Positions 45,540-55,700 of a DNA stretch of 64,000 nucleotides are shown one piece after another. A program made the position numbers and the translations under genes. Under the pieces are notes generated by a model. The model ran no database searches, had not been told where the DNA came from, and saw nothing but the letters and a program-made list of their open reading frames with translations. Location: positions 124,001-188,000 of the forward strand of contig CDRNVI010000018.1 of NCBI GenBank assembly GCA_977017575.1, read 5' to 3'. How positions within the stretch are numbered: position 1 is the first letter of the stretch; each line of letters opens with the position of its first letter. Source of the stretch: Paramoeba atlantica (lineage: Eukaryota; Discosea).

Positions 45540-48500
45540 TTAGGGTTTTCTCTGAATATGACTGTCTACATCACTAATGTCTCTCTCGATCTTACCTTCA
45601 TATCTCTTGACCTTCTCCATCTCAATATCCTTCCCGCGACTGACAGCATCCGCCGGGTTCTCATCCGTGGATATATACGCTGCCTTGACACAAATACCTT
45701 TCTCCTCTGTCAGTCGCAGGACTTCGCGCAATTCCATTGAAACCCCCTCTGACTTGGAGATCCTCCTGTTCAGTGCAGCCTGACAGGAGGTGTTATCAAC
45801 AAAAACATCCAAGCAGGTTCCACGGGGGCAATGCGCGGAAAACTTCTCGAGGGCTAAGCGGACTGCTGCAGCTTCCGCACGATTCACCTCATACGAGGAT
45901 GACTCAGGCCACGCCTCTCCCGTAATCAAAACCTCTCCGCTGTCTAAATACATAATCGCTCCCCACCCTTTCACCGAGGCATCGGTGTAGAGACGATGCT
46001 TGTGTGGAACAACATCGGGATGGGGAGGTGGAGACCGTGGAACATTCTCCAACAACTCGTTTCTCCACTCTGCTAGCATGGAGCGAGTGACGACAGGGAG
46101 TGCGACCGGACGGTCACATAACTTCGGGCAACGGTTCAACAAGTTGATACGCCGTTGCGCCACCTTCAAAGCGAAATAAAACCGCGGCATATTGAGTCGG
46201 AGAACTGCGGAGCCATAAATGAGGCGCCCCACCACCGCCTCTAGGTCAACAAAGGAAATGTTGAAGAAAGAGTCGGCTCGCAGTTTCCTGATCACTCGCG
46301 GTCCCAGGCAGACCGTATGCGCGTTATGGTCGAACGCCACCCCATTGAAGACGTACCGTGCTACAGGGGGCTGACCCCGATCTTTGAAAAGACCGTTCGC
46401 CTTGTCGCAACGCTCGTCAATGAACTGAGCGTACGTGGTGGCCTCGGAGTCGGTTCCTGCAAACCGAACTCCGTCAACATAAACGTCGATAGCGCCTCGG
46501 TGAAACGAGTAGCGCTGAGAACAAATCGACGCCTCGCCAGCAATCGCGGCGGTAACCGTGTGCATAACCTCCGGTGCACACCTATGGCCCATCGGGAGGA
46601 CGTTCATCTCATACACGTCTCCACTGTTCGTTCTAAGGCGGAATTTGGGCCGCGCCCTCTTCGGGATACCAATCTGGTAAAACCCGCATGTGAAGTCCCG
46701 CTTCACAGCCATCGGCTCGTGCGCCTTATGAAGATACTTGGAGGGATGATATAATGGGACCTTTGGTTCATATGATTTTAATCTATCGTTATCGTCCCTT
46801 GTCCATGAAATAAATCTTCTGCGCTGATTGCCCTCATCATCGGTCTCCACAACCGTGAAGGGAATCATGAACTGCACCGATGGGCGCTTTCTCAACTCCT
46901 GCGCCGGGACCTTAGAGATTATGCCTGCGTCCTCCAACAATCGGACGTCCGCCTCAGGCAACGAACCTTTCACACTAGGTTCGGGGTACGGGGCTTTAGG
47001 TACCCATAATAGTTCATCCACTACCTTGCGAAAACGAGTGGCAGCTGACATACTCATCCACTCCTTAACCTGATCCAAATGGATAACAGGTATCGACTTC
47101 TTAACGTGCAAAGGTAGGTGAGCGTCGTGTGCCTTGGCTAGCCGTGAAGAGCGGCGTGCACAAACAACGGAGTGCCTGCGAAGGTAAGGCACTTCCTCGA
47201 AGCACTTTGCCACGTGCTCCGAGGTTACAGCACTGGGAGACGTGCTGAGACTCTCTGCGTCCCGAGAGCCCTTGCCGTTGTAATACTGCTTGCGTTGTAG
47301 CGCAGCAGTGATTCGACGTTGAGGTGTTTCGTGAGGTTCTGGACGTCCTCCATCCTGAGATTCCCGAGGGAGATCTCGTGAAACAGGCAAGTTATTGCAC
47401 CTCTTTTTATGGAATGCGTTCCATACCCCGGACCGAGAAGCTGATTCATCCTGTGGTCCATCTCCCGGACCGTCGTGTAACACAGGCGTTGGCCTGGTCT
47501 CAAACTTCCCACAAACTGAGCCAGTTCGGGTGTCCCCGGTCCAGTCACTATCGCGTAGAGGTACGGCCGGTAAGGATTCAGACGGGTTGTCTTGGTCCCC
47601 CTGCCCCAATAAATGACTACCTCGTGACTGGCCACACTCACAAACTGCTCCCGCCTCAGGTCGGCGGTCTCGGTCCATCTCGCAGCGGCTTTCCAACACA
47701 GGAGGCAACACATGCTCTCCTTTACGTCGAGGTGACGTCTCAGCTTCTTTAGAAGAAGTGGCGTGATTGGTAGCATCTGCCGCGTGGGTTCTAGCCCCCC
47801 CTGCGCCTGCAGGGCCTTTACGTAGAGACTCAATGGGGTACCTTCGATTCCCATGAGCTCGAACAGAGTCCTCAATGCCCCTGCGTACCCCATGCGCGTC
47901 GAGGTAGCGAGAGGCAGAGTCTCTAGGAAGAGCACCGCGTTTGCAGGATTCGCGGTGATTCCCTTCGCCTGGCAATACTCGCGCAGGCGGAACCACAATC
48001 GCTCCCTTGTGGCCCACGTGGCCGTCGCCCACATGGGCTGGAGCGCCTCGTTCATCTGGGTGGCGCGCGGGTCCTCGGGGGGCATTCGAAGAATCGCCCT
48101 CAGCAACTCCTGGCGGCGTCTCCCTGGCGGCTGTGCGGCGTCGGCGGTTACGACGGCGGCGGTTTTGGCGGCGGCCGTCTTGGCGGCGGCGTAAACGGGA
48201 ACGGGAAGCCGGGGTAGAGGACGGATTGGGAGGGAGACGCTTCTGCGCCTTAGACGTAACGGGGAGAGAGGGCGGGGAGGAGGAGTAGTACCACGCACGC
48301 GTGGCCGTCTTTCGCGCTGGCGGAGAGACGGGGAGGAAACAGGGGTAAGAATATCCACCCGTCGTCGCCTGGGACGACGGGCACGAGCAGTAATTGGGGT
48401 GGGGGGCATTTCCTAGTGGAAAGCCCGTGTTGCGCCGTAACGGTTGGCGCCGCCCACCACCCCGCCTCGAAAATCCTGGGCTGGGGTTCGTTGGCTGCGG

Positions 48501-48575
48501 AACTGTCCCCCTTGGTGTTGAGATGATTGGGGACAGTTTGAGCGGAAGTGGCCAGACTGGTGGCACGCGAAGCAA
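45540..48575 (-). CDS. RT-RNase H of YR-G
   Basis: Same domains as YR-F: SAVTSEHVAKCFEEVPYLRR, LPMGHRCAPEVMHTV, VYVDGVRFAGTDS, LYTDASVKGWGAIMYL, FVDNTSCQAA, NPADAVSR; TAA at 45540. In this copy the -1 frame is open through all of YR and into gag (1011 codons), so the start cannot be placed by the frame alone. Confidence 0.85.
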   Translation of the reverse strand: MLRVPPVWPLPLKLSPIISTPRGTVPQPTNPSPGFSRRGGGRRQPLRRNTGFPLGNAPHPNYCSCPSSQATTGGYSYPCFLPVSPPARKTATRAWYYSSSPPSLPVTSKAQKRLPPNPSSTPASRSRLRRRQDGRRQNRRRRNRRRRTAARETPPGVAEGDSSNAPRGPARHPDERGAPAHVGDGHVGHKGAIVVPPARVLPGEGNHRESCKRGALPRDSASRYLDAHGVRRGIEDSVRAHGNRRYPIESLRKGPAGAGGARTHAADATNHATSSKEAETSPRRKGEHVLPPVLESRCEMDRDRRPEAGAVCECGQSRGSHLLGQGDQDNPSESLPAVPLRDSDWTGDTRTGSVCGKFETRPTPVLHDGPGDGPQDESASRSGVWNAFHKKRCNNLPVSRDLPRESQDGGRPEPHETPQRRITAALQRKQYYNGKGSRDAESLSTSPSAVTSEHVAKCFEEVPYLRRHSVVCARRSSRLAKAHDAHLPLHVKKSIPVIHLDQVKEWMSMSAATRFRKVVDELLWVPKAPYPEPSVKGSLPEADVRLLEDAGIISKVPAQELRKRPSVQFMIPFTVVETDDEGNQRRRFISWTRDDNDRLKSYEPKVPLYHPSKYLHKAHEPMAVKRDFTCGFYQIGIPKRARPKFRLRTNSGDVYEMNVLPMGHRCAPEVMHTVTAAIAGEASICSQRYSFHRGAIDVYVDGVRFAGTDSEATTYAQFIDERCDKANGLFKDRGQPPVARYVFNGVAFDHNAHTVCLGPRVIRKLRADSFFNISFVDLEAVVGRLIYGSAVLRLNMPRFYFALKVAQRRINLLNRCPKLCDRPVALPVVTRSMLAEWRNELLENVPRSPPPHPDVVPHKHRLYTDASVKGWGAIMYLDSGEVLITGEAWPESSSYEVNRAEAAAVRLALEKFSAHCPRGTCLDVFVDNTSCQAALNRRISKSEGVSMELREVLRLTEEKGICVKAAYISTDENPADAVSRGKDIEMEKVKRYEGKIERDISDVDSHIQRKP
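47225..48412 (-). CDS. Tyrosine recombinase of YR-G
   Basis: 394 codons from ATG 48409; ARWTETADL, THSIKRGAITCL (Cys where YR-F has Tyr), KHLNVESLLRY. In frame with gag across TAG. Confidence 0.85.
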   Translation of the reverse strand, partial: EMPPTPITARARRPRRRRVDILTPVSSPSLRQRERRPRVRGTTPPPRPLSPLRLRRRSVSLPIRPLPRLPVPVYAAAKTAAAKTAAVVTADAAQPPGRRRQELLRAILRMPPEDPRATQMNEALQPMWATATWATRERLWFRLREYCQAKGITANPANAVLFLETLPLATSTRMGYAGALRTLFELMGIEGTPLSLYVKALQAQGGLEPTRQMLPITPLLLKKLRRHLDVKESMCCLLCWKAAARWTETADLRREQFVSVASHEVVIYWGRGTKTTRLNPYRPYLYAIVTGPGTPELAQFVGSLRPGQRLCYTTVREMDHRMNQLLGPGYGTHSIKRGAITCLFHEISLGNLRMEDVQNLTKHLNVESLLRYNASSITTARALGTQRVSARLPVL

Positions 48576-49816
48576 TATGGCGCCTGGGTTCGTCGGCGGG
48601 GAGCACGCTGAGCGGTTCGGCCCCTCAGTTGCTCGTCCACAACAAGCTGACCATAGCGGTCCTGAGGGTCGTCGTCACGGTGCAACCGCTGTTGCACACG
48701 CTCGACAGCAACGCCCGCCGCAGCCCAATAATGGTTGCGAAGCTCTTCGATGATGAGAAGGGCTACGGCGAGGTTGTGCTTCTCTAGCCATCCCTCCGTA
48801 TTGCACGCAGCGTACACCCATTCAGTTAACATTTTGAACAGGCGCTCACGCTGCGGCGGCGGGTTGAAGCGTACCCCAAGCTGCGGAGCTTCGCGCAGCT
48901 CACGGATGAGTTCACGTGGCTTGAACAAATCATCCGTGTCGATCCACGGTTGCCAAGTAACCGGATCGTAGGGGGAGAAGCCTTTCGGGTCCGTAATACG
49001 GACGCGTTCAAACGTGGGGATCAGATCTTCAACTGGTTTCCCACCCGGCATCTGCGCCCGAACATGGGCCAGTTCCAAAGAGTGGTAGTTGATCTCGGGA
49101 TGGGGAAAACGATAGGCAGTGTTCTTGTCCCCATCCCACTCGGCGAACAACTCAGTTGAGTTAGGGTCCTTAGGATGCGTCATATGCACCAACCCTATAA
49201 CCGTCTGCCGTAGGCCGTCACGGGGAAGGGACCATACAGCCTCGACGGTGACCTCTTAGTCCTTGCGCAGAAGCTCAATCACTTTCGTGATGAACTCTTC
49301 TTTGCTGGATTGTGTCATGATCCCACGCGCATCACAGCGTGAACGCTGAGGCATCCCGACGTGGTCAATGTCAAGGGCCTCGTAACGGCGCGGCGAGCGA
49401 GAAGCCTCAACCTGGTCAGGGTTAAGGGTTCCTCTTCGTCGCATATGGGGCTCGGGAGCCTCCAGCGGAAATGGGTACGGGCTAGGGAGGGAGCTCGCAG
49501 GCAAACTGGGAAGGTTGGAAGGGAGAGGGCTAGGCGGTTCGCGGGCGGGGCTGAGCGCTCTACCAGAAGGGCGTACCTTTCGGCGCGCTGGGACAGGAGT
49601 AGGGGGAATCGGAGGAGGTCGCACGGATACCTGCGGAGCCGGCTGCGTGGGGAGAGGAGGGAGAGGGGGGCGCACGGGAGGGCACGAAAGGGACTGACGC
49701 TTGGAATGGTCTTGGAAAGAGGAGGTCTGAATGGGTGTCGGCGCCCTATTCCGCTTCGGTGATCTATCGCGCTCCTGTCGTGGCTCCGACGGAGCCCGCA
49801 ATCGTTGGGATCTCAT
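48413..49816 (-). pseudogene. gag of YR-G with one nonsense codon
   Basis: ATG 49816 (MRSQRLRAPSEPRQERD). Codon of Tyr in KDYEVT is TAA (49256-49258); the rest is open to TAG 48413. Knuckle CFACHQSGHFRSNC differs from YR-F (CFGCHQPGHLRSNC). Confidence 0.85.
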
Positions 49817-49994
49817 ACAAAAACTTAAACGTAGTACGACTAACAACCTAACAAGGATATATAAGAAATAGTAGAATATCCAATCCATGTAATTATAGAA
49901 CACAAATCATAATTTGAAGAAATTATGTGCCCCGAAGGGCCAGCAGGCAAATACATAACAACCCCTCGGCTAAATTTCAAAACGTGGACTATTA
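49817..49994 (-). other. YR-G 5' leader
   Basis: TAATAGTCCACGTTTTGAAA, TTTAGCCGAGGGG, hairpin GCCC-TTCG-GGGC (near 49935), then A+T-rich leader. Confidence 0.7.
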
Positions 49995-50057
49995 TTTAGA
50001 TGTCAACGGATATTATCTCTCAGCTATTTCACCAGTATAGAATATTTCTAAAATCTA

Positions 50058-50663
50058 TTACTTGTCTTCGAGGTGCTCCCGAAGTTGGGAGTATACCACG
50101 AGGCCGTTGAAGTTTTGCAACAGTAGCTTGAACGAGAGTTCCGTCTCGCGGGCGTTCAGAAGACAAGCGTCTGCCAAGGCTCTGATCAGATTGCGTGTGT
50201 TCGCGTGTAGTGATCCGGAGGACAGAATCGGAATGCATTGGAACGATTCTTGGGCGATCATTCCCGTTGCGACGTAAGTTTCCATTTTGCGATGAATGAC
50301 GTCACGGATCAATTGAGAGCTTTTCTTATTTATGTGGGAAGGTGTCATCTCGTGCACGACGGTAAGATCATAAAATATAGCTCCTGTGTCCCAGTATATC
50401 ACAAGGTCTGGCCCAGATCGATGAAGGTGCCGTCCTGTACATATTTTGCTGTGCGTAGGTTGGCTTTCTCGGCTTACCACATTTCTACACGTAGTGCACG
50501 TCCAGTTACTGAATGCTCGAGGTTCACTCTCACATGGTATCCCTGCGCGCATGCAAAGGTCGTGGAAGAATTTCACCAGCATGTTGTGCTTCACGGAGGC
50601 ATTGATACCAGAGCATTGCGCACACCCAACTTCTCGCTTGGGGCAATGCCGCCCCGGACACAT
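50058..50663 (-). pseudogene. LINE-10 endonuclease domain
   Basis: GINASVKHNMLVKFFHDLCM, Cys pairs, HRSGPDLVIYWDTGAIFYDL (PD-x12-D), SGSLHANTRNLIRALADACL, QLREHLEDK stop. The N-terminal MCPGRHCPKREVG replaces the usual zinc cluster, so it is chimeric or rearranged at 50640. Confidence 0.7.
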
Positions 50664-50713
50664 GAAGGTCTAAAACTTAGTAGGGAAAAAAATACAAAAA
50701 GTGATCAACAAGG

Positions 50714-51141
50714 CTGGGTCCTCTTGGATATGGTTTTCGTCATGGGCTATGTTCTCGTGTGATTGACTCGTAGATCCGATGCGGAAGTTCTTGGCTTTGA
50801 TTTTGATTAGATTCCGCGATGTGATTTCACACGGAGGCTCATGGTCCGCCCAATTCGGGGCTAGTGTTTTGGAACCTATTATCTTGATCTTTGGAGTCTT
50901 CTTCACCTTCACTGGTGTCTCCGTGTGCGATCCTGATTCTTCTGCTACCTTTATTCCGTTCGTCTTGCTTTGATCTCGTTGAGTACGTTGTTTTTCAACT
51001 CTCCCGTGAGACTTCCCGTTGTTCACTGTTGTTCTGCTGCCCGTTTTCCGCGTGTTTTCGGAATCTAAACGAGAAGACGTACGAGAGAGGCGTGTCATAA
51101 GCGTAGAAAAATAGAAAATTAAAATCAACAAGGTACAGAAA
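50714..51141 (-). mobile_element. LINE-11: SL-tagged N-terminal LINE fragment
   Basis: SL remnant TTTCTGTACCTTGTTG (51126-51141, minus), T/A-rich UTR, ATG 51098 (MTRLSRTSSRLDSENTRK), then VKKTPKIKIIGSKTLAPNWA, the basic-plus-SxxLxxNWADHE segment shared with LINE-8. Cut at about 50714. It separates two copies of the same endonuclease segment (LINE-10 and LINE-12). Confidence 0.75.
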
Positions 51142-51555
51142 GTAAGATCATAAAATATAGCTCCTGTGTCCCAGTATATCACAAAGTCTGGCCCAGATCG
51201 ATGAAGGTGCCGTCCTGTACATATTTTGCTGCGCGTAGGTTGGCTTTCTCGGCTTGCCACATTTCTACACGTAGTGCACGTCCAGTTACTGAATGCTCGA
51301 GGTTCACTCTCACATGGTATCCCTGCGCGCATGCAAAGGTCGTGGAAGAATTTCACCAGCATGTTGTGCTTCACGGAGGCATTGATACCAGAGCATTGCG
51401 CACATCCACTGATGTGAGTGAGAGCTGATCTGTTGTCGAGTATGGAACGGCATACTGGGCATAGCAAGCTTTTCGGCAGGCGCGGATGTTCTATCCCCAA
51501 TCTCGGCATTATGGCTAATTCAAAAACGTGGGGTGGAATATAGCTCAACCGGTAC
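51142..51555 (-). pseudogene. LINE-12: zinc motif and endonuclease fragment
   Basis: MPRLGIEHPRLPKSLLCPVC, HISGCAQCSGINASVKHNML, HRSGPDFVIYWDTGAIFYDL. 51142-51411 duplicates 50366-50636 almost exactly, then keeps the zinc cluster that LINE-10 lost. Confidence 0.75.
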
Positions 51556-51936
51556 GAGCTGGGATTTAATTGTGGGGGGTAGGGCAAAGTGTGGGGGGGA
51601 TAGAAAAAACCCCCGGGTGTTTTTACCTTTCGGGTGTCACTTTTTCACTGCATTTCTCTTCAGGGAGGCGGCTTCGTGGGGGGAAATTGTTTGCTAGTTT
51701 GGGGTGGGCTGATTGCTTGTGGAAGGAGGTAAAAATTAAGAAATTTACATACATTCAAAAAAAAAAAAAAGTAGGAACAATTCCAAGCACAAATGGTGTC
51801 CGACAAGGGTCCACACTTTCATCGGTTTATTTCTGTGCCCTATTGCAACCAATCCTTGAAACTCTGTCTGCAGTGGGTCCTGTAGGATGGAGCTCTTTCA
51901 ACTTGAAAACTTTCTAAAAAAAAAAAAAAAAATTAC
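51556..51936 (+). other. Mosaic with RT scrap and two A-runs
   Basis: G-rich unassigned DNA to 51755, A-run 51757-51770, then RT motif NGVRQGSTLSSVYFCALLQP (51793-51855) in plus orientation, then A-run 51915-51932. Resembles stacked, heavily truncated poly(A)-tailed insertions. Confidence 0.5.
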
Positions 51937-52648
51937 GGTTCTCCGTAATATCGGAGCACAACGGGCTAATGCGTCAAAAGAGCTTCTCTCACGGAGCCAA
52001 GCGCGAAATGACCTCCTAACGGAGCTCAACATTGCCCTGATGCGTTCCCAAGCCAGAATGATGGTATCACGCATCTGCGTGCCGGATCCCACGGATCCTA
52101 TGGTAGTGACATAGGCCGTGGGGACACAAACTGCCGGTCCGGATGCCGGTCGATGCCGACAGGGTCTACGCTCACACCTAGTCCGCCAGGTCTAGGTACT
52201 CCAAGTGAGGTAAGACAAGGGCTGGGAACTTTGTTCCCTCCCCGTCGGCCAGCATCATGCTCCGCGACCGTGCCGCTGTCGGCACAGGCCCATTGCTTGC
52301 GCCCTCTCGTACAACAAGAGAAGGGTTAACAAGGAAAGCTGGGAGAGGTCGAAAGACCCGGTCCGGAACGCGCGAATGGTTAGGGGAAAGTCTGCCCCTC
52401 CTAGCAGAGGGAGACCTTACCCTCCCTGGAAAGCTGGTAAGATTGGTAAGGGGAAGTGGGTAAGATGGGAAAGCATGTATTTGCTAGTTATATTTTTTGC
52501 TCGTTTTCAAAATGGGGGGAAGTTAGTGAAAGAAGTTGAGCAAGTAGGAAAGTAAGTGAGAAAGTCATACCGTACATACATATAAACCCCCCACAGCGAA
52601 AAGTCACCCCCCTCTAACTTTTCAGCAAAAAGAAAATGTAAAAAAAAA
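51937..52648 (+). mobile_element. LINE-13: 3' end of a LINE-14-family copy
   Basis: Last codons (QRANASKELLSRSQARNDLL, SQARMMVSRICVPDPTD, stop 52112) and a 3' UTR with hairpins GTGCCG-CTGT-CGGCAC (52270-52285) and GGTC-GAAA-GACC (52347-52358). After about 52380 the sequence departs from LINE-14 and becomes purine-rich up to the LINE-14 SL. Confidence 0.75.
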
Positions 52649-52687
52649 CTTCTTTAACGATAAAGATACAGTTTCTGTACCTTGTTG
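52649..52687 (+). other. Complete spliced-leader exon at LINE-14 5' end
   Basis: CTTCTTTAACG to ACAGTTTCTGTACCTTGTTG, identical to 7213-7251. Followed by AATTATTTTC, not a GT donor, so it is a spliced product in DNA form. Confidence 0.85.
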
Positions 52688-52733
52688 AATTATTTTCTTT
52701 ATTTCATCTTTTCCAGGTACGCGGTTCTTTCTC

Positions 52734-55700
52734 ATGTCTGAGGACGATCTTCTCAAAGCCTCACATCCGCCGATGGACGACGATTCATTTTTACAAGAGG
52801 AAGCAGTACACAATAGAGGATCCTGGGACCAGTTTGCTGGAAACGCACATCTCATTAAGCAACGGAGTACGTACAACGAATTGCTCTACACGACCCCTAT
52901 TCCTGCGAACATTCCGGAAGAATGGAACATGAACGCCGCCTTGATCTCAACTGAGAACCAGACACGTGATACGGGACAGGTAGATAGTAGCGATGAGGAA
53001 ACAAACCACTCACGAGTCATCAGATTACATCATGGACACCAAAAAATGCAATCTGATAGCAACACTATCACTAAAAAGTTTACTCGATGCCAACCATCTT
53101 CCACACCCCCAAGCGTCAAAGGGAATCGGGGAATCGTAAAGTCTCATCGAAAAGCGCGCGAACCAGCTACACCTCGAAAAGGGGAAGCGACGGAACATAA
53201 CCCCGAAAACAACTCTCCACGCCAAATAATACAAGGAACTTCCCTTGAAATCCCACCTTCGACGAGCGAACCAGTTCTCACGTTTCCATCTTCCCAAAAC
53301 CGTCCGACACAAAGGGAGTGCCCCGCAGAAAACTGTATTTGGAAAACTCGTGCCCATGGAGGTCAATGGCAGTCGTACTACAACCACGTTGCTTACCGAC
53401 ACGGAAATAACATACCCAATGACTGGTGGACAAAGGAAGGACGATTTCTCTGCGACGCATGCGGTCGTCATTACGATATTAGCAAGAAAACTTCTCATTT
53501 GAATCATTGTAAAATGCAATCTACACCACCCTCCTCGCAGCCGCCCTCACAACCACAGCAGCATTCACAACTGTCAGAGTCCGGAGAAGCCATGTACGAT
53601 ATGCAAGGTACGCATAGTCTACCGTCCCTAGAGGAAGTTTGCACGACCCAAATAAGCACGTGCAAGGATGTCCCACACCGATGTCGATATCTGTGGACCA
53701 GAATTTTTACCGCAGCCCTCTCCACCGCGGTAAACGAAAACTCACTGAGAGCCTGGACCCTTCTTGCCTTGCTTCCGAAATGCGTCCTACCAGCCCCGTA
53801 CCGAGGAGGCCGTAAAGCTCACAAGTCCTATACCTCCTACATCTCAAAGCGAATGGAACTTTGGATACAAGGCCAATATACCACCCTATGGGCCCAAGCA
53901 AATTCGGAGCATGACAGGAAGCGCTCAAAAGTGCCGAATAATGAGATTGAGGGTGAAGAAGACAAGGCTGCAATACGGGCTGAAATTCTGGTTCGCCAAG
54001 GAGAATTTTCCCGAGGCATGGCTGCCCTTACTGCAGCTCCACTTGCACCATACAACGAGGAAACCCTGCTAAAGCTGCAGGAAAAACACCCCAGCCCCCA
54101 TGGTAATCCCATCTCGTGCCCCCTACCTCCCCTGGAAGAAGAAGCTTTAAAACTGGACGAATCCGAGGTAAGAAAAGCAGTAGATACCTTCCGTCGCGTA
54201 TCCTCTGCTGGGGCTATGGGGCTCCGGCCTGAACACCTCCAAACAGCGCTTCAAGAGCACGTCGACCAGAATATGAATCCTCTTACGACGCTCACTTCCT
54301 TCGTAAACCATCTTCTAGCTGGCAAAGCCCCAGACGAAGTGCAACCTTTTTTTGCAGGGGCACGGCTATGCGCACTCGAAAAAGGGGAAGATGACGTGCG
54401 GCCTATCGCTGCGGGGGAAACCCTTAGACGCCTGGTGAGCAAGGCAGTATGCCTTTCGATAAAAGAAAAAGCAGGATCCTTCTTTGGACGTCGTCAATAC
54501 GGAGTCGCAGCGTCTGCTGGGGCGGAAAGAGTGATACACCTTTGTCGCCGTCTAATGAGAAATAATGAAGAAAATGAGAACATAACGTTCTGTAAGGTGG
54601 ATCTTCGGAACGCCTTTAATAACGTGAGCCGACCCGTCTTCATCTTCCTCACACGAAAGCATTTCCCTGAACTATCCCCATGGGTAGAATGGTGTTATGC
54701 CAATCATAGCTGTCTCACATTCGGCGATGATTTTATCCCCTCGGCAGAAGGAGTGCAACAAGGAGACCCTCTGGGCCCACTCCTCTTCTCTTTGGTGTTA
54801 GCAGAGGTAACAGAAGAAATTGCATCAAATTCTAACCTACGAACACAATTATGGTATTTAGATGACGGTGTGCTTGTAGGTGATCCCAAAGAAGTCCGTA
54901 AAGCCCTAGACGTCCTCGACGAGATAGGACCGAAGTGGGGACTCTTCCTGAATCTCTCCAAGTGCGAGATCATTACCCCCCCAGCATCAGCTCATACATC
55001 CGTTTTCTTTCCTGACATCCCCAGTGATAAAATACGGTACGACGGGAACTTCGACATTCTTGGAAGCCCAATAGGCTCTGCGGAACACTGTGCGGAGTTT
55101 CTCATGACACACGCGATTGAACCAGCCCGCGAAACATTAGAAGCTACTGCTGTGTTAGAAGATCCCCAAATAGCTCTCGCACTAATACGGCAATGTTCGG
55201 GGTTTTGTCAGATGGTGTACGCACTGCGCACGACTCCTCCCCAAGCCCTTGGAGAATTATGCCAAAAACTTGACTCTCATCTAGCCCAGGCCGTGGAGCA
55301 CGCAATTTCTCCCTTAGGCGTCGCCGCTCGCGACCAAATACAACGACCAAAACGCCACGGCGGGTTCGGACTTCGCTCATCAATTCTCCACCAGTCAGCA
55401 GCCTACGTTTCTTCCGTCGCGCACGCCGCTAGCTTGGACAACTGGGACCCCACAGAAGCTGAGGGATTTTCCAGCTCAGCACATGACATAAATGACAAAG
55501 TTGGGACTGATCTGGTTGATCCATACACTGGACGCATTACCAAACCTAGCGTGCCTGGTGAATATCATGCAAATCGGAGCATCCTTTCCCGCCCAGCGAA
55601 AAGAAAACTCGCACAATCCCTCAATCACTCCCTTCTCCCGGTCTCGACGGATCAGGAAAAGATCATCCCGAGGCAAAAACATCTCAGCCAAGCTATCTCG

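Larger units (their letters stand above)
44741..49994 (-). mobile_element. YR-G: simple A-ORFs-B YR element with matching empty site
   Basis: 5254 bp, left GAAATCCACGCCGAGGGGC, right ACGTGGACTATTA. No split-repeat unit. Flanks AATATATAATA and TTTAGATGTCAACGG join to the uninterrupted sequence at 39868-39893 with no added or lost base. Gag carries the TAA shared with YR-C; YR and RT are open. Confidence 0.92.
44593..50713 (-). mobile_element. LINE-10: truncated LINE hosting YR-G
   Basis: 3' UTR at 44593-44740, remainder at 49995-50713 after YR-G. Coding 50663-50058. The 5' end shows an 8-nt SL-like CCTTGTTG at 50706-50713 followed by a T-rich UTR, weaker evidence than at other copies. Confidence 0.65.
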
